From Nemertoderma westbladi (taxonomy: Eukaryota > Xenacoelomorpha > Nemertodermatida > Nemertodermatidae): a DNA stretch of 49,585 nucleotides. Location of the stretch: NCBI GenBank assembly GCA_032718475.1, contig JAUCBJ010007650.1:1-49585 (forward strand). The letters run 5' to 3'. Positions 31,289 through 42,379 of this stretch are shown in pieces. Made by a program: the position numbers and the translations under genes. Below the pieces are notes generated by a model, which searched no databases, had not been told where the DNA came from, and was given only the letters and a program-made list of their open reading frames with translations. Positions within the stretch are counted from its first letter, which is position 1. Every line of letters begins with the position of its first letter.

Positions 31289-33369
31289 TCAATTAATCAA
31301 ATTTATTTATTTCCATCATATTACAAAAATTGTATCATGTTGCTCCAGTCCCATCACCAATCATCGTATCTTATGATGAATGAGGGTTAGCTGAATATTT
31401 TTGAGAGTGATGATAATGAATCTGGGTTAGTATGGTAAGTGGAGGTAGTAATATGATAGACTGGCTGGTAACTTATAGCAGTGCTAGTAGTCGTAACCAG
31501 CCAGTACTGGTAATAACACAATTGGTTACGCATTAATAGTGTTTATTGATGATGAATGGATGGGAGGGATCTTGTAGGGGAAGGGGGGGGGGGGGGGGGG
31601 GGGTACTCAAAATTTATGATATATTTTTGTGTTCTAATGGAATTAGATTTTTGTTTATTGTTAGCTTAACTAATTAATTAATTAGCAGATAGCACTCTGT
31701 CAGAATGTTTGAACATCGAGGGCTGAGATTATTGGTGAGGGGGTGAGTTTGATCTCATTCTTGTGACCAGTATTTAAAGCATGATATAGGTAAGTTACGA
31801 AACATTTTTAAGCAAGAACCTTTTATAGGATTTGGAAAAAGAGTATTTTGATTTAGAATGTTTAAGGAATGTCAGGGGGTACCGAGTTCCAAATGGAGGG
31901 ACCCAGAAAATTAATGGATTGTTTGGCTATTTCAAGTATAACAAGCGGGATATTATAGTTGCCTTTCGTAGAGGATCGAGTTAAGTAATTGTGTATTGAT
32001 GAAGTTCTTGCGAAAGGCAGTTCTAAGTCAGGGTGTTGATAATTGATTCCAATATTAATGTCATACATAAATAGAGCAGTCTGGTGTTTAAATAAAAGAT
32101 CGAGTGGTAGAATATGCAGATTTTTGTACAGTGGAACAGAAGAAGTTTGGTAATGGCTAAATGTTATGCACCTTAGAATCTTATTGACTTTAATCCTAAT
32201 AGGTTTGAGTGTTGTTGCGTGAGTACTTCCCCAAAGTAGAAGTCCATAGGATATGTAGGGGTGGATGAGACTAAAGTAGAGCTGACGTAAGATATGTAAA
32301 GGGAAAATGTATCGTAATTTGTAAAATAGCCCGGAAGTTCTAGAGATTTTTTTGAGTATGTGTAGGATGTGGGGTTTCCAAGATAGTTTCTTGTCCACCC
32401 AAAGTCCAAGAAATTTTGTACAGGTTGTGTTTTCGATAATATGAGATTTTAATTGAATTCTCGGAATTTGGATGGAATCTGCAATTATATTGGAGAAAAT
32501 AGTGTAGTCTGTTTTAGCTAAGTTTAGAGATAGGCAGTTGTCTATAAGCCAGTTAGCCACTTTATCGAGCTCAGAATTAGTCTCAGAGATTAGATTATTA
32601 GTATCTTAATTCAGGTGAAGTAGGGTTGTGTCGTCTGCAAATAGAGTTGGGAGTAACTTAGTGGAATTGGGGAGGTCGTTTATATAGAGGAGGAAGAGAA
32701 TAGGAGAGAGGACTCCACACAGAGTAGCTGTTCTAGGGATGAGGAAATGTTGTTTATAGAAACATATTGCGTTCTAGAAGTCAAAAAACTAGATAGAAGT
32801 TGATTAGGGATTCCTCTGATACCATAGGATTCTAATTTGGAGGTAAGTATTGAATGGTCAATAGTATCAAAAGCCTTTTTAAGGTCAATATAGACAGCAC
32901 ATGTTGAGTTTTTAGCATCTAATGAGTTGCGTATTTTTTCAATTACAGACAGTAGAGCATGACTAGTTGAGGTGTTAGGGCGGAAGCCAAATTGATATTG
33001 AGAAAGTATAGAAAATTTAGTCAGGTATGATACTAATTGAGAATTTATAATTTGCTCGTAACTTATAGAGAGAACAGGTAATAAGGAAATAGGTCTATAG
33101 TTGTTAGGATCTACTGGGTCTCCACCTTTAAAAGAAGGAATTACTTTGGCATTTTTTAGCGAGTCGGGAAAAAAACCCAGGGATATAGATAAGTTGATCA
33201 GAGAGCTGAGGTGAACGGAGAGGGGTTCAGCGGCCATCATTAGGAGTTTAGTAGGAAAGTCGTCATTAGTTGCTGAATTAGGGTTTAGTTGGAGTATGTT
33301 GTAATGGACTTCTACTGGGGAAGTTTCTACTAAGTTGGGTCGCAGATTGTATGAGTTGGGTCGCAGATT
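31289..33369 (-). mobile_element. LINE family E (jockey/CR1-like), broken copy inserted in the satellite
   Basis: On the minus strand: 32680-33378 gives an RT with NYRPISLLP, QYQFGFRPNTSTSHAL and motif A VYIDLKKAFDTIDH. A frameshift follows near 32710, then sequence encoding PLLF.LYINDL and FADDT, then an in-frame stop at about 32608, and 31862-32560 with NCLSLNLAKTDY, KFLGLWVDKKLSW, SYGLLLWGS and FLGPSIWNSVP. The 3' UTR contains a G21 run (31583-31603) and ends near ATTAATTGA. GTAA at 31285-31288 and 33370-33373 is the likely short target duplication. A 21-bp tandem duplication (GTTGGGTCGCAGATTGTA plus three bases) marks the 5' end. Confidence 0.87.
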
Positions 33370-33370
33370 G

Positions 33371-33508
33371 TAAAGCACTGGATAGGTTGTAAATAATTTA
33401 CACGAAATTGCGGGAAGAGGGATGCAAATAATTTAGCCTATTTGCAATGCAATTACGGCACTGATGGCGGTAAAGCACTGGATAGGTTGTAAATAATTTA
33501 CACGAAAG
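33371..33508. repeat. 100-bp satellite, right part
   Basis: Resumes the interrupted unit (TAAAGCACTGGATAG), then one full unit (33386-33485) and 23 bp of another. It is in phase with the left part once the LINE is removed. Confidence 0.92.
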
Positions 33509-34069
33509 ACAAGACAGTTTCTGGTTACACAACACCAGAACTGAATGTCCAAATTTGAGGCTGCCTCCACGAAAACGCGAAGCAGGCTCTTTCAGTGAAA
33601 TGTGACGTACCTATTATTAAAGCTATTGCGTAATATGGACATAGGAATGTATATAGTTCAGTTTGACTACCTATATATTAAGTTCAGTACAGCACAGAAA
33701 ACAGATACGGCAGATGCAACAACAAAACACTACCGCACTTACTATACAATAAGTCCGCCAGAATAGAGACTGGTAGAACTTGAAATATTATGATGGCAGG
33801 ACGAGGTATATAGTTATACTGTAGTTAGGCCTAGTAGTGTACGTATAATGGCCTAATATACAGGACTAACAACAACTATGAGCGAGACAACTATTTAATT
33901 TTTTTTTAAATGGTGTTTTCCAACAGTATCTTTAGGCCTACTTAATACAGTAATACAGTAGGTAGCCTAATTAACCTTTTCAGTAAATCAAATATGTTCT
34001 AGTTTGTTATGTTTTACACTATGTTTTACTCATATGTTTTACTCGTATGTTTTACTTTAATGGTTGTGA
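33509..34069. other. Stretch without a recognised gene
   Basis: A 27-codon frame near 33530-33612 (LHNTRTECPNLRLPPRKREA) is the only coding-like hint. Near 34005-34060 the word ATGTTTTACT repeats four times. Confidence 0.4.
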
Positions 34070-34324
34070 AGCTGAAAGATTCCCCGAAAATCCCGTTATT
34101 TGCGGACTGTCTCAAATCTGCAATTCTTGGAGCAATACGTCCTACCTGGCTGCATATCATTACCTAGGGGCCTATTGATTTCTCAGTTTACGCGCTGTCG
34201 CAGTTAATCCCATATATGGAAATAAATAACATGATATTGAATATTATTTTACTTACATTGAACTGAATCTTGAAGTGAGATGTGGGCGAAGCTCCCGAAA
34301 TACCGGTAACTGAAGAAGGAATAT
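34070..34324. repeat. 255-bp direct repeat, right copy
   Basis: Same orientation and length as 30800-31054, about 96% identical by eye. The flanking sequences of the two copies differ on both sides. Confidence 0.9.
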
Positions 34325-34737
34325 ACACTGTGAATAATAGTAAGGCAATATTGAAATATGGCGACCGACTATTAATTGTTACTTGACTTACTAATATTGG
34401 GTTTTGGAATGAATAATATAAGATGGGCTGAGGGCTACTAATGCATACTGGACTAAACAGAAATATTCTACCTACTCTAAACTGCACCCTATCTAAGAAT
34501 AATATAAAGTCGCGTTGCAACACTTTTCCGTGGCCGCCAGCCAATACAGTATTTATATGACATAATTGGACCACATTGTATATCTGAGCTTGCTAGATCC
34601 GCATTCTGCGAGACACCTCAAGCTGATCAACCCAAGAATGTTGTCAAGCCAGTTAAAAGCCTAACTGTCCCGTTACACTACTAAGGCAGATATCGGTTCC
34701 TCCACGACCCTGTTATAAAGGACCTTGATCTAACCCC

Positions 34738-35020
34738 GTCAACACCTCTGAGTTTAACTTGGTTGACAATTGAACCCAGGATGGAAAGGCTCTGGTTCCC
34801 CAATCTAATGGCGACAACTCCTCCGAGTTTAACCACCGGGTTGACAATGGAACCCAGGACAGAAAGGTTCTGGTTCCCTGATATAATGCCGACAATGCCT
34901 CCGAGTTTAACCGGGTTGACAATGGAACCCAAGATGAAAAGGTTCCAGTTCCCCGATCTAATGCCAACAACCCCTCGTATTTGAACTGGATTAACATTAA
35001 CAACAGAACCCGGAGCATAC
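34738..35020. repeat. Degenerate tandem repeat of about 75-78 bp, four units
   Basis: Units share GAGTTTAAC, GTTGACAAT, GAACCCA and GGTTCTGGTTCCC. Several frames on both strands stay open. The hydrophilic plus frame (EFNRVDNGTQDEKVPVPRSN) looks most protein-like but has a stop. It may be the N-terminal repeat region of the decayed Ulp1-like gene downstream. Confidence 0.75.
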
Positions 35021-35439
35021 TTATTCCCAAATGAACCCTGACTCCATTCTTTCGGCTAACACTAACATTGATGCAGGATTCCACAGCTCGAATGGAATGT
35101 CAGATCCAAGACTACTGTGGTAGTGGAGGATTTGGACAATTATGGAACTGGGTGCCTCGCGTACCTCATCTCATCTGTTGGTGTAGCCTCGGCTGATGGG
35201 ACAACAACCACTGTCACTTCTTCCAAACTCAAACCTGTCAGTACTGGTACTACCTCAGGGCATCGAACAATTAGGACAACTGGCAAAAAATTCAATCGAC
35301 AGTGTAAAATTCTTACAAGGCCATTCACCCTAAGGTTAATCCTGAGGTTTATATTATTCCAACCAAGCCATCTGTACCTTTTAAATCCTCCAAAGTTAAA
35401 ACCAAATTTATTGCATAAAATTAAAATAACCCTCCTGAC

Positions 35440-35557
35440 CATGGAATACTAAATATAGAGTATATATAGAGTCAGTATAGAGTCTATATAGAGTAATAGA
35501 GTAAATATAGAGTAAATATAATAGAGTAAATATAGAGTCTATATTTAGTATTCCATG
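35440..35557. mobile_element. 118-bp inverted-repeat element
   Basis: Perfect 20-bp inverted repeats (CATGGAATACTAAATATAGA at 35440-35459 and its complement at 35538-35557) enclose a TATAGAGT/AGTAAATA microsatellite. The element interrupts sequence that reads as protein on both sides, so it is probably a tiny MITE. Confidence 0.65.
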
Positions 35558-36139
35558 CCCTGACCCAAACTCCACTCCAAATGATAAAACCATCACCATT
35601 AATTCTCATTCAGCCAGTGTTGATGACGCTGTTTTAGTATTTCTTTATGAATATTTTTGTCCCAGTTCACATTACCTGCAGAAATGTTAAAAATAATACG
35701 ATCAAGCAATTCCTGACCTGTGAACAATCAAATCGGAGTCATACTACAAAATGTGAAAAAACAAATCTCGATGATAATTGCAGGAATTTGGATGATAATA
35801 CACTCTTTCCTGAGTGTATGTGGCTCAATGAGGCACTTATTAATGCCTTTCTCACTCTACTTGAAGTTGAAATGAACTTCCATGTTGGTGTACTTCCAAC
35901 AGAATTTGTCTCCCATCCACCATATGACATGTTTGCCTGGTGACTCGTAGGTGATACATGCGGCCCAATGTTGAAACCCTCTTAATACCACAGTGCATCG
36001 GTAGCCATTTTCTTTTGCATGTCGCAAAACTCATCGTAAAGATGATCCATGGAAACCTATCTTTATACCTAACAGATCTATAATGCCCATCCAACACAAC
36101 AGTTTCGACTGTGGGGTGTTTGCATTTTTTTACTATTAG
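35558..36139 (+). pseudogene. Ulp1/SENP-like (C48) cysteine protease remnant
   Basis: Pieces in different frames follow the family order: PCPDPNSTPNDKTITINSHS; then MWLNEALINAFLTLLEV (at 35819, compare the WLND..I..YL opening of Ulp1 domains); then IPQCIGSHFLLHVAKL, where the catalytic His would be; then IQHNSFDCGVFAFF (36089 on), the QxxxxDCGVF active-site block with the nucleophile Cys. Stops and frame changes separate the pieces. Such proteases occur in SUMO pathways and also inside several DNA transposons, and the repeat-rich setting favours a transposon origin. Confidence 0.6.
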
Positions 36140-37150
36140 CTTTCCCTGATACTGCAGATGTACTGTAGGCCCAGAAGTTATTTATGACCCCATTAGTGGC
36201 AGCTGTTCTGGAGCCGTGATATGGTTGAGGAAATTAATTTAAACCATAATGATATCGCATCCACAAAGTTTGCAGCCAATGGGACTGCAAATGCAAGGCA
36301 TCCCCCAACCGGCTGCAACTTATTCAACTCATGTATCTCGGATGGATGATGGCTCCTGGAGATGCAGAAAACAAAATGTTAAGGCTAGGCCTATAGTGGT
36401 TAACAAAAATACTACACAGACACCTAAATTATTAGCTATTCAACACTAATGGGAAGCATCCTCCAACCCCAACCAAAACTGTCTAGGCCTACAAAACATT
36501 AACCACAGAATCCATCAACAACTATTCCTGACAAGTAATAACAACAAAGACATATCAGAACACACATCATCCAGAAGAACATGACAATGAGCGAAAATCG
36601 CAATGTGAGCCAAGACAGATACATGCTCAAAAAACTCTCAAAACCAATGATGGTCTATCGATAAATATATTTATGGGCTGCTACACCAAATTATTTAAAA
36701 ACCTAGACAAGACGCCATAAAGGAAGCTCATATCAGGGCATGCTACCAACTTCTCTTTCCAAAAGTACAACAGCTTATGTCTCCAATCAATAATTGTGCT
36801 ACACTGGTGGTCCGATCCCACCAAGCAGTTACTGAATTAGCTACATACATCTTTGAGTTGTACCGCTGTTATGAAGAAAAATGTTTTTCTGGAATTTCTC
36901 AATACCATAGATGTTATCCAAACCCACGTATGCTGCTCAGAACAAAGTGTATTCAAACTATGAAATGAGTTATCTGTTCTCAATGATAAACTGAAGCATT
37001 AGAGACAAAGACGCATGAAAGTGGAACAACAAATCTCAAAGATATCCACAACAAATGGGTTCTCCAGCCCAGCCACTGAGAACATGGCAATGATACATAC
37101 CTCTTATTCCCAGTCTTCACAACAAATTCTTTCTCCTGTAATAAGAAACA
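36140..37150. other. 1 kb without a recognised gene
   Basis: Only short frames are present (for example 36777-36968, with RSHQAVTELATYIFELYRCY) and I could not connect them to any family. The region may be a decayed 5' part of the LINE that follows. Confidence 0.4.
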
Positions 37151-39520
37151 GAAATGTAACAGAAATGGGTACTTACTTTTAGACCTAATGGAGGAATGTG
37201 AATACCAACAAACAACCTTTCAATACCCTAATGGAACCAAAGCACAACTAGATTACATCCTTATAAACAAAAAGTGGAGAAACAGCATGATCAACTGTGA
37301 GGCATACAGCTCGTTCAACCTAATTGGTTCGGACCACAGAATTGTGACTGCAGAGATCAGACTCAGTTTGAGAGCCAGCAAACCCAGGACAAGCAAGCAA
37401 ATCAACTATGACTGGGAGAAACTCAGAACTGACAATGCAGTAAAGGATGGTTACACAGTAGAAGTTTAAAACCGCTTAGAAGCACTTCAGTCAATGGATG
37501 AAGACCACTCCACCGATTCAATATACCAGAACATAATAACAGCCCACAAGGAATCAGCTAAGAGGCATATCCCCCAGAAACCCAAACAAAAACAGTATGT
37601 GCCATGGCAAAACTCTGAGGTTACTTGTAAGAGAGAAGATCTTAAGATAGCCTACAAAGTTAAAACCAAACAACCAACAGCCGAAAACATTAACAAGGTT
37701 GAGAAAGCTAAGGACAATCTTAAATTGGCCTACAACATCAGCAAGGAAAAGTACATACAGGATACAATTGAAGCAATTACAACTGCTCACATACAGCAAC
37801 AATCAAGACTTGCCTGGCAAACTGTAAATGAAGTATCTGGTCAGATAAGCTGTGCAAAGGGGCGCCTCAAAGCCGATAGTCCTGAAGAACGTGTTGGGAA
37901 GTGGAAAAATCACTTCAGCAACTGCTTGGGCAGCCAAACCACCAAACATCAAGGTCAGCCCTACAAGGAAAATATATGACAAGATACTAACTATGGAAAC
38001 AGGGGACTTCACACCTGCCGAACTCCTACTAGGATCGGCTAGTAGTAGCCGAACTCCACCAAAGAAGCATTAAAAGCATGTCCAATAATAAAGCGAGTGG
38101 ATTATATGAAATCCCAGCGGAGGTATGGAAAATGGGAGTGCTAAACAGACCATTATTGAATATTTGCAACCGGATGTTAAAAGGGGAAAAGCCACCACCA
38201 ATTTGGACTAAAGGTCAACTAAAACCTCTCCTCAAGAAAGGAGACCTCGGTATACCAACAAACTATCGTGGGATCTGTCTGCTTGTGGTAGCTGCCAAAA
38301 TATACAATAAAATGATTCTATATAGGATTAGGCCTCACATAGAGAAACTACTGCATAAGAACCAAAACGGATTTCGACCAAGTAGATCAACAATAGCTCA
38401 GATACTTGCACAACGGAGACTGATTAAAGGAATTAAGTCAAAGAATCTCCCGCAGTCATGACTTTTGTGGACTTCAAGAAGGCATTCGACTCCATCCATA
38501 GAGGCGAAATGCTTAAAATCCTAAGAGCTTATGGAATACCATAATTAATTGTTGCTGGCATTGGATTGTTATATTGTGACACAGAAGCGCAGGTACTCTC
38601 ACCAGATGGTGAAACTGAGTTTTTCTCAATCCTGGCTGGCGTACTGCAAGGTGACACATTAGCACCATTACTATTTGTAATTGTGCTGGATTACACAATG
38701 AGAACGGCAACAAAGGGTGAAGGTCTGGGATTCACAATTCTAGAACGCAGAAGTAGTAGATATCCGGCAACTACAGTCACAGACACCGACTTTGCGGATG
38801 ACATCGCCCTGCTCTCTAATACGCTAGCAGATGCACAGCTTCAACTAAATAAAGTGGAGAGGGCTGCCAAAGAGGTTGGATTGCATATAAATGCTACCAA
38901 GACCGAATTCATGACCTTTAATGTTGATGGAAACTTGACAACCATTGATAATAATGAACTAAGGAAGGTTGACGACTTCCAGTACCTTGGATCATGGATA
39001 GAGAGTAGCAAAAAGGACATAGAAGTTAGAAAAGCAAAGGCTTGGGTAGCTCTATCAAAAATGGATACCATCTGGAAATCGGATCTTTCCAGGCACCTGA
39101 AGACTAAGTTCTTTCGAGCCACAGTAGAAAGTGTACTTTTATACGGGGGTGAGACCTGGACACTGACTAAATCACTTGAACAACGAATTGATGGTTGCTA
39201 CACAAGACTACTAAGGGCAGCCCTAACCATCAGCTGGAGACAACACATGACAAACGCCGATCCGTATAGTAGAATACCACCTGTATCAACCACCATCCAT
39301 GAACGCAGATTAAGATTCAGTGGGCACTGCTGGCGAAGTAAAGACGAGGTCATACCAGATCTACTTTTCTGGCAACCAACTCACGGAAAGCGTAGTCATG
39401 GACGACCGGCCATAACATATATAGATCAACTTGAAAGGGATACAGACACCCCCCCCCCCCCCCCCCCCCTAATCGCTGATGCTGCGAGGATAAGTTTATT
39501 ATCTTGATGTAAACTTATAA
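37150..39520 (+). mobile_element. LINE family B (relative of family A), broken copy
   Basis: Pieces in order: endonuclease end (37188-37469, QLDYILINKKWRNS and SDHRIVTAEIRLS, stop TAA at 37467), linker (37494-37979), RT start (38078-38461, NNKASGLYEIPAEVWK, NYRGICLL, NQNGFRPSRST), a frameshift before motif A (VDFKKAFDSI, about 38466-38495), a stop at 38542, and 38566-39507 (AGVLQGDTLAPLLF, DFADDIALLS, LRFSGHCWRS). A C21 run (39449-39469) sits near the 3' end of the coding region. Shared blocks (GVLQGDTLAP, GHCWR/GHCFR, LLYGG/LLYGS) tie it to family A as a sister lineage. It is non-functional. Confidence 0.87.
38027..38047 (-). mobile_element. 21-bp micro-insertion carrying the family A LINE tail
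   Basis: The insert TACTAGGATCGG followed by CTAGTAGTA lies between perfect copies of GCCGAACTCC (38017-38026 and 38048-38057). On the minus strand it reads GCCGATCCTAGTA, the last bases of family A plus its TAG tail. It looks like an extremely 5'-truncated family A insertion with target duplication. Confidence 0.6.
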
Positions 39521-40264
39521 CAGGAATATTTATTACAAGATAGTTATGTTCTATTCCGTTATTCTGTTTAATTCTTAAATACAGATTTTGTAATAGAATC
39601 GCTAAATTCTAACTTGTGTTTCATAACTGGGCATCGTGTAGCATGAAGGCTCCACGTACATGTAATAGTAGGTGTTACGTTACACTGTATTATCTTTTAT
39701 GTTGCAAATTTGGTGTACAGAATCATCGATACATTATATTTACTTTGTAACTTTAAACAATATCTCAAATGTACTGTATTATAAAACATTATACTGTGTT
39801 TGAGAGTATGAAGGGAGGTGCGTCCTCCTCTCTTCCCTGTTTTATATATAAATTTGTTTAGATTTTTATACTTTGAATGGGAGAATCTTTTAGGCTCGTT
39901 AAGCCAAGGAATGCCTGTTCACCACCATGATCTTCCAGAGTAAACCCTTCCACTATTTTTTTACTTTCATATAGGGGTAACTATAATGGTGCATAAACAA
40001 CGATAGTTAGGGTTCACACATATGGATATAAAATAGTTATTGGTTTATTCCATTATAATAATTATTTGTATATATCCAACACTGACGAGCGCCCAAGGCC
40101 ATCACCACATCTTGTCTTACTCTACCGAATTATGAAATAAGATAAATAAACGTAAATCATCATAAATTACAATTTAACAAACAGTAAAACTATTTCAAAT
40201 ATAATTTATCGCCACAATGTACGAAGTTGATAAGATAGTTGAAGAAGTCAGATATAAGTGGTTG
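39521..40264. other. Downstream region of the EGF/ShKT gene, no gene seen
   Basis: AT-rich. On the minus strand this contains the likely 3' UTR of the EGF/ShKT gene; one AATAAA lies at 40049-40044, about 215 bp past the stop. A purine/pyrimidine hairpin (GAAGGGAGGTGCGTCCTCCT) occurs near 39809. Confidence 0.45.
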
Positions 40265-40338
40265 TCATTTGGGGACACACTTCCCACAGCTTCGAGGACA
40301 ATTCTCACACATTTGATCTGCATGTTTTCGACAATGAC
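40265..40338 (-). CDS. EGF/ShKT gene, last exon (end of second ShKT domain)
   Basis: The acceptor CTAG lies at 40342-40339 and the exon enters in phase 1. It encodes HCRKHADQMCENCPRSCGKC and four more residues, then TGA. This is the classic C-terminal half of a ShKT domain (M..xC..SCG.C); its first half is at the end of the previous exon (EVCHFWATLG). ShKT domains occur in secreted enzymes, matrix proteins and channel-blocking peptides; the context of a long modular protein argues against a venom peptide. Confidence 0.85.
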
Positions 40339-40554
40339 CTAGAAATAAATATAACATTAATATTACATTAATATTATTATATTACATTAATATTATATTA
40401 CAAATAGTGATTAATGTGATGGTATCTGTCACTCTACCCAGAGTTTGCGAAAATTAATGGCTACTACTGAACCAGTCAGTGTTTCCAGGGAAATACCAGT
40501 AACGTAATTCAATACTGATAACGCGAGTTTTTCTAGATGATCTTTTTCTAAATA

Positions 40555-40985
40555 CTACTACTAACTACTATCAGCATGCTACATTGCAGCTGCATATATA
40601 TATTAAATATATATTAAGAATGCTGTGCAGGCTTATCGACAAAATTGCGCCTTCACAACTCCCTATCACCAAAAACATTTGCTAGATCATCCGCATCTTT
40701 AAGGGTCATCAAGGGAAATGCGTCTCCAGAAAGTCCTGGGCTGTCCACCAATGCTGCCCATGTCTTACCCTTATGTTTCCGAAGGTCTTCATCTGACTTC
40801 CTGATCCATGATCGTAAATTGCAGAAGTCATCTACATACTAAAGAAAGCTATCCCTGGAACTTATGCCCTTAGGATCAGATATATATTGAAGGCTGTCGA
40901 GGTTCACTGACAAAATGCTGGTCTTCTTGGAGTTTTCAAAAAGACCAAGACTAGATGCAAACTGCCTTTTCCAAATGGTCCTATG
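40555..40985 (-). mobile_element. LINE family A fragment inside an intron
   Basis: The minus strand matches the family A 3' UTR, C-terminal and mid-RT segments (GATCATCCGCATCTT, CTGACTTCC.GATCCATGATC, AAAAAGACCAA), with a large internal deletion joining the C-terminal end to the FCYLGSW region. The tail reads TAGTAGTTAGTAGTA. An AT-rich expansion near 40598-40614 lies between the stop and the 3' UTR, as in the 17036 copy. It lies in the intron between the last two exons, same strand as the gene. Confidence 0.82.
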
Positions 40986-41289
40986 GTGAGTTGCCATGGT
41001 GCCATGGGAATACACCCAATGCCCTAAGAAATTATTTTGCGAGTGTCGTAAAATATCTCTTGACATCTACAAGCTATGTTTAATTAATTATATGTCACCA
41101 TTAGTCTCATTTTGCTTTTCAGTTTGCTTTACATATGAAAATTGATGTATGAAACTTGATGAAAATTCAACATAAAAATATTAATTAAATTATATCACAG
41201 GCAGACAGTTATTTTTTCTAAGATGTAAAAAAAAGTATACTTTGGTAACGTGTGACGTCAGACAAAAAAAACATCAATGTATTATTCAC

Positions 41290-41454
41290 CTAAAGTTGCC
41301 CAGAAATGGCAAACTTCGTATTTATCCTCCAACAGGTTCATCCCATTCCCACAAGAACAGTAGTAATTGGATACGCCATCGTCAGAACATGTACCGGTGG
41401 TATCATCCGTATTACATTCGTTACACATATCCACATCCGCTCTCTCACAAGGTG
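41290..41454 (-). CDS. EGF/ShKT gene exon: EGF-like module and start of second ShKT
   Basis: The acceptor TTTTAG is at 41460-41455 and the donor G|GTGAAT at 41289. Phase 1 in and out, 165 bp. Encodes APCERADVDMCNECNTDDTT and a Cys-rich EGF-like segment (GTCSDDG, YYCSCGNGM), ending with EVCHFWATL, the first half of a ShKT domain completed in the next exon. Confidence 0.85.
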
Positions 41455-41592
41455 CTAAAAAATTTAAGAATGGGAATATGTAAACTGTATAATATAATTT
41501 ACAGCATGGTCTTTCACTGTCACAGAAAAGACGCATACGCCTTGACTCATATCGTCAGGGTACTGCTGAGTAGCGGGGCAAAATTAACTTAC

Positions 41593-41823
41593 CTGGCAAA
41601 CAAAAACCGCAAGTTGTAGCACAATGTTTCTTCATATAATGTTTGTTACATCGAACATCTCCAGGAAGGATAAAATGGCACCAAGTTGCTGAATAGGTAT
41701 CTGGTGTGGCGAAGTATCCTTCTTTGCAAGTGCATAACCTAGGATGGCGCTCTCCGCCTTCAGTTTTATTATTGAGAGGGGTGCAAATTGAGTTCAATGT
41801 GCATGGCAATGCTTGGCAGTGAT
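41593..41823 (-). CDS. EGF/ShKT gene exon: EGF-like module and first ShKT domain
   Basis: The acceptor TTTCATAG lies before 41823 and the donor CAG|GTAAGT after 41593. Phase 1 in and out, 231 bp. Starts HCQALPCTLNSICTPLNN (EGF-like, LCTCKEGY) and continues into WCHFILPGDVRCNKHYMKKH followed by CATTCGFC, a ShKT domain with its terminal C..xC..C pattern. A 77-codon exon carrying two small modules. Confidence 0.87.
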
Positions 41824-41849
41824 CTATGAAATAAATATAACGACAATTC

Positions 41850-42185
41850 TACCAAGGGCAAATGTAACAGCACCAATTACACCATGGGTAAATAGGACAG
41901 TAACAATTATGCCATGGCTATATCGAACAGCAACAATCAACCCATATTAATTTTAACAGCAGCAGTCATACCGGTACCATGTGTGTCTAGAACAGCAACA
42001 ATACCATGAATAAATTCCACAGCAACATATAGAACAGCAACAATCACACCATGGGCAATTAATACTGCAACAATAAAATCATGAGTAAATAAAACAGCAT
42101 CATTCACATCATGGATCAAAACAACATCAATAATCACACCATGGGTAATAAAACGGCAACAATAAAATCATGGGTAAATAAACAC
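41850..42185. repeat. Degenerate tandem repeat of about 30 bp in an intron
   Basis: Units are built from AACAGCAACAATCACACCAT followed by GGGTAAATA, about eleven times with much variation. It fills most of the 430-bp intron between the EGF and EGF/ShKT exons. Confidence 0.75.
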
Positions 42186-42253
42186 TCCACGACGGGTGTC
42201 ATTGAAACCTGAAATTGGATTTGTTTTGAAGGATTAATGTATAATATATTAAC

Positions 42254-42379
42254 CTCCACAATGTTTCTTTCCATCTCCAGTATAGCCTGCCTTGCATTCA
42301 CAGGTGTATGACCCCATAGTATTGGTGCATGTTGCGTTTTCATGGCATGGGGAAGGTTCATTAAGGCATTCATTTACTT
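42254..42379 (-). CDS. EGF/ShKT gene exon: calcium-binding-type EGF
   Basis: The acceptor TTCTAG is before 42379 and the donor GAG|GTTAAT after 42254. 126 bp, phase 1 in and out, exactly one EGF module. [12 protein letters not shown] starts the module; six cysteines, and [12 protein letters not shown] fits the Asp/Asn hydroxylation pattern of cbEGF domains. The usual first Asp is Glu here. Confidence 0.92.

Noticed and set aside
34681-35084. Overlapping open frames on both strands as proteins
   Set aside because: They are created by the 75-78-bp tandem repeat; no frame has a recognised domain.
40265-41823. ShKT domains as evidence of a venom toxin gene
   Set aside because: They are embedded in a long multi-exon EGF-containing protein, which is typical of non-toxin extracellular proteins.
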